A stretch of 64,000 nt of DNA, from positions 1,798,001 through 1,862,000 of the forward strand of contig NZ_CP013422.1 in the NCBI RefSeq assembly GCF_001718695.1, in the 5' to 3' direction. The stretch comes from Burkholderia ubonensis (GTDB lineage Bacteria > Pseudomonadota > Gammaproteobacteria > Burkholderiales > Burkholderiaceae). Shown here one piece after another: positions 62,707-64,000 of this stretch. Made by a program: the position numbers and the translations under genes. The notes under the pieces are model-generated. The model saw nothing but the letters and a program-made list of their open reading frames with translations, searched no databases and was not told the origin of the DNA. Each line of letters opens with the position of its first letter. The stretch's first letter is position 1.

Positions 62707-63456
62707 ATGACAGCCGTGCATCCGACCGACATCATGACCGACACCGTGAAGGCCGAGCGCGCCGACGCGCCCCGCGCGCCCGCCGGCCGCAAATCGCAGC
62801 AGCGCGTGCAGGACATCCTGCGCGCCGGACGTGACGTGTTCGCCGAAAAGGGCTACGAGCACGCGACCGCCGCCGAGATCGCGCAGCGGGTCGGCGTGTC
62901 CGAGGCGACCGTGTTCAGCTATTTCCGCGGCAAGCGCGAGCTGTGCGCGCGCGTGATCGCGGACTGGTATGACGAAATCATCGCGGCATTCGAGCTGGGG
63001 ATGCCGCAGGATGCGCCGGTGCAGCAGCAGTTCGCGTTCATCGTGCGCACCCACCTGCGGCTGATGCTCGTGAACGGCACCGGGCTGTGCGCGCTCGTGC
63101 TGTCGGAGGGGCGCGCGAAGCAGCATGCGCTGAGCGACGAGCTGACCGCGCTGCAGCGGCGCTACACGGCGCCGCTGATGGACGTGCTCGCGCGCGGGCA
63201 GGCGGCCGGCCAGGTACGCACCGACATGCCGCTGAGCCTGCTGCGCTCGATGGTGTTCGGGCCGATGGAGCACGTGCTGTGGGACGCGATTCTCGGGCAC
63301 CGGAAGCTCGATACGGAAACGACGGCCGCGCAGCTGATCGACATGCTGTGGGCGGCCGTGCAGCCGCCGGCGCCGGATCAGGCGGCGCTCGTGCGGTTCA
63401 GGAACGAGGTGGCCGAAGCGATGCGCCGGCTGGAAGGACACGCGCCGGAGGCATGA
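62707..63456 (+). CDS. TetR-family regulator divergent from the liu operon
   Basis: A 249-residue TetR regulator with an N-terminal helix-turn-helix (TAAEIAQRVGVSEATVFSYF) after about 45 residues and a helical ligand-binding domain. Its place next to liuABCD and the two matching palindromes point to control of leucine and isovalerate breakdown. Betaproteobacteria are predicted to use a TetR regulator (LiuQ) there. The start is uncertain: a GTG at 62683 overlaps the palindrome, so ATG 62707 is preferred, and ATG 62734 is also possible. The effector is probably an acyl-CoA. Confidence 0.82.
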   Translation: MTAVHPTDIMTDTVKAERADAPRAPAGRKSQQRVQDILRAGRDVFAEKGYEHATAAEIAQRVGVSEATVFSYFRGKRELCARVIADWYDEIIAAFELGMPQDAPVQQQFAFIVRTHLRLMLVNGTGLCALVLSEGRAKQHALSDELTALQRRYTAPLMDVLARGQAAGQVRTDMPLSLLRSMVFGPMEHVLWDAILGHRKLDTETTAAQLIDMLWAAVQPPAPDQAALVRFRNEVAEAMRRLEGHAPEA

Positions 63457-63526
63457 TGCGGGCGGCGAAGTTGTGCCGCCGTGATCCGTAGCTCGACGCG
63501 CGTGGCGCGATGGCGCCTCGCTGCCG

Positions 63527-64000
63527 CTACGACGCGTCCGCGGCCCGCAACGGCGCGCGGCTTTGCTCGTTGTTCAAATGGACGAACTTGCGCAACAGCC
63601 GCACCAGTTCGCGTGAGTCGTCTTCGCCCATCCCGTCGAACAGGCCCGCGCGCAACGCCTGCACCGACGGAATCAGATGCGTGAGCAGTTCGACGCCCGC
63701 CGGCGTCAACAGCAGGCGCCGCTGCCGCCGCGGCAGCACTTCGCGCACGATCAACCCTTTCGCTTCGAGGCGCGCCGCCAGATCGGCGGTCGTCGACGTG
63801 TCGAGCGCGACGCGCTGCGCCAGCGTCACCTGGTCGAGCCCGGGGCTTTCCTGGAGCATCCTCAGCACCGCGTACTGCACCGGCGTGACGTCGCGCCCCA
63901 GCTTCTCGTAGAACATCGCCACCGCGATCTGGTGCGCACGCCGGATCAGGTGTCCCGGTTCGTCGTACAGATCGAACGGGAAAGCCGGCGCGCTGGCGGG
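63527..64000 (-). CDS. MarR-family regulator, 5' end beyond the right edge
   Basis: At least 157 residues remain, with the N-terminus outside the window. The open frame continues from 63922 to 64000 (including FDLYDEPGHLIRRAHQIAVA), so the internal GTG at 63922 is not the start. The winged helix-turn-helix (VTPVQYAVLRML, VTLAQRVALDTSTTADLAARL and the wing LPRRQRRLLLTPAGVEL) identifies the MarR family. It is likely a repressor of a nearby aromatic or stress gene beyond this window. Confidence 0.82.
   Translation of the reverse strand, partial: PASAPAFPFDLYDEPGHLIRRAHQIAVAMFYEKLGRDVTPVQYAVLRMLQESPGLDQVTLAQRVALDTSTTADLAARLEAKGLIVREVLPRRQRRLLLTPAGVELLTHLIPSVQALRAGLFDGMGEDDSRELVRLLRKFVHLNNEQSRAPLRAADAS

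Overview
The window is high-GC DNA with dense overlapping genes and the gene content of a Burkholderia-type betaproteobacterium. The clues are soxBDAG-folB, two GATase1-AraC regulators, a ChoXWV transporter, a liuABCD cluster with a divergent TetR gene, DUF2827 genes and an ESPR-type trimeric autotransporter. This assignment rests on gene content and style, not on a marker gene. There are no rRNA or tRNA genes, no insertion sequences, no phage genes and no CRISPR array.

Left part (1-8 kb): a truncated divergent gene and a small helix-turn-helix gene with a possible frame break, an S15-type lipoprotein peptidase, a D-2-hydroxyacid dehydrogenase, and a four-gene yehZYXW/osmF-type ABC importer whose genes all overlap by ATGA.

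Methylated-amine region (8-28 kb): a small lytic transglycosylase, then a minus-strand operon sdaA-soxB-soxD-soxA-soxG-folB. It converts sarcosine to glycine plus a one-carbon unit and deaminates serine. A GATase1-AraC regulator is divergent from it. Next come hydroxypyruvate isomerase, cytochrome b561, an Asp/Asn beta-hydroxylase family protein, a LysR regulator with a divergent SnoaL-like gene, and a ubiquitin-like MoaD/ThiS protein ending in GG beside an Asp-box beta-propeller. A second GATase1-AraC regulator (GbdR-like) lies inside the choV-choW-[regulator]-choX transporter cluster. Together these genes import betaine or choline and process the last demethylation steps. The first two demethylation steps are not encoded here.

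28-36 kb: a DUF2339/DUF3999 membrane pair, a NIPSNAP protein, an FMN reductase with a TTG start, a small conserved protein and a ferritin-like protein. A strong minus-strand terminator with no minus-strand gene suggests a small RNA near 33.3-33.5 kb. A 1.1-kb gene-free stretch, AT-rich in its right half, leads to the adhesin.

Adhesin and glycosylation-like island (36.8-56.6 kb): a 3327-residue trimeric autotransporter adhesin whose stalk is dominated by Ser/Thr-rich repeats, an OmpA-like lipoprotein, three tandem DUF2827 genes, an FkbM-methyltransferase/heptosyltransferase-like fusion, a small unknown gene, a stand-alone EAL phosphodiesterase and a fourth DUF2827 gene. I infer a locus that makes a very long Ser/Thr-rich surface fibre together with enzymes that could glycosylate it. 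A candidate + strand small RNA sits at about 55.25-55.38 kb.

Right part (56.8-64 kb): liuABCD for leucine/isovalerate breakdown, read leftwards, without an adjacent HMG-CoA lyase gene. The divergent TetR gene is separated from liuA by two matching TGAGT-N3-RCTCA palindromes. A MarR gene runs off the right edge.
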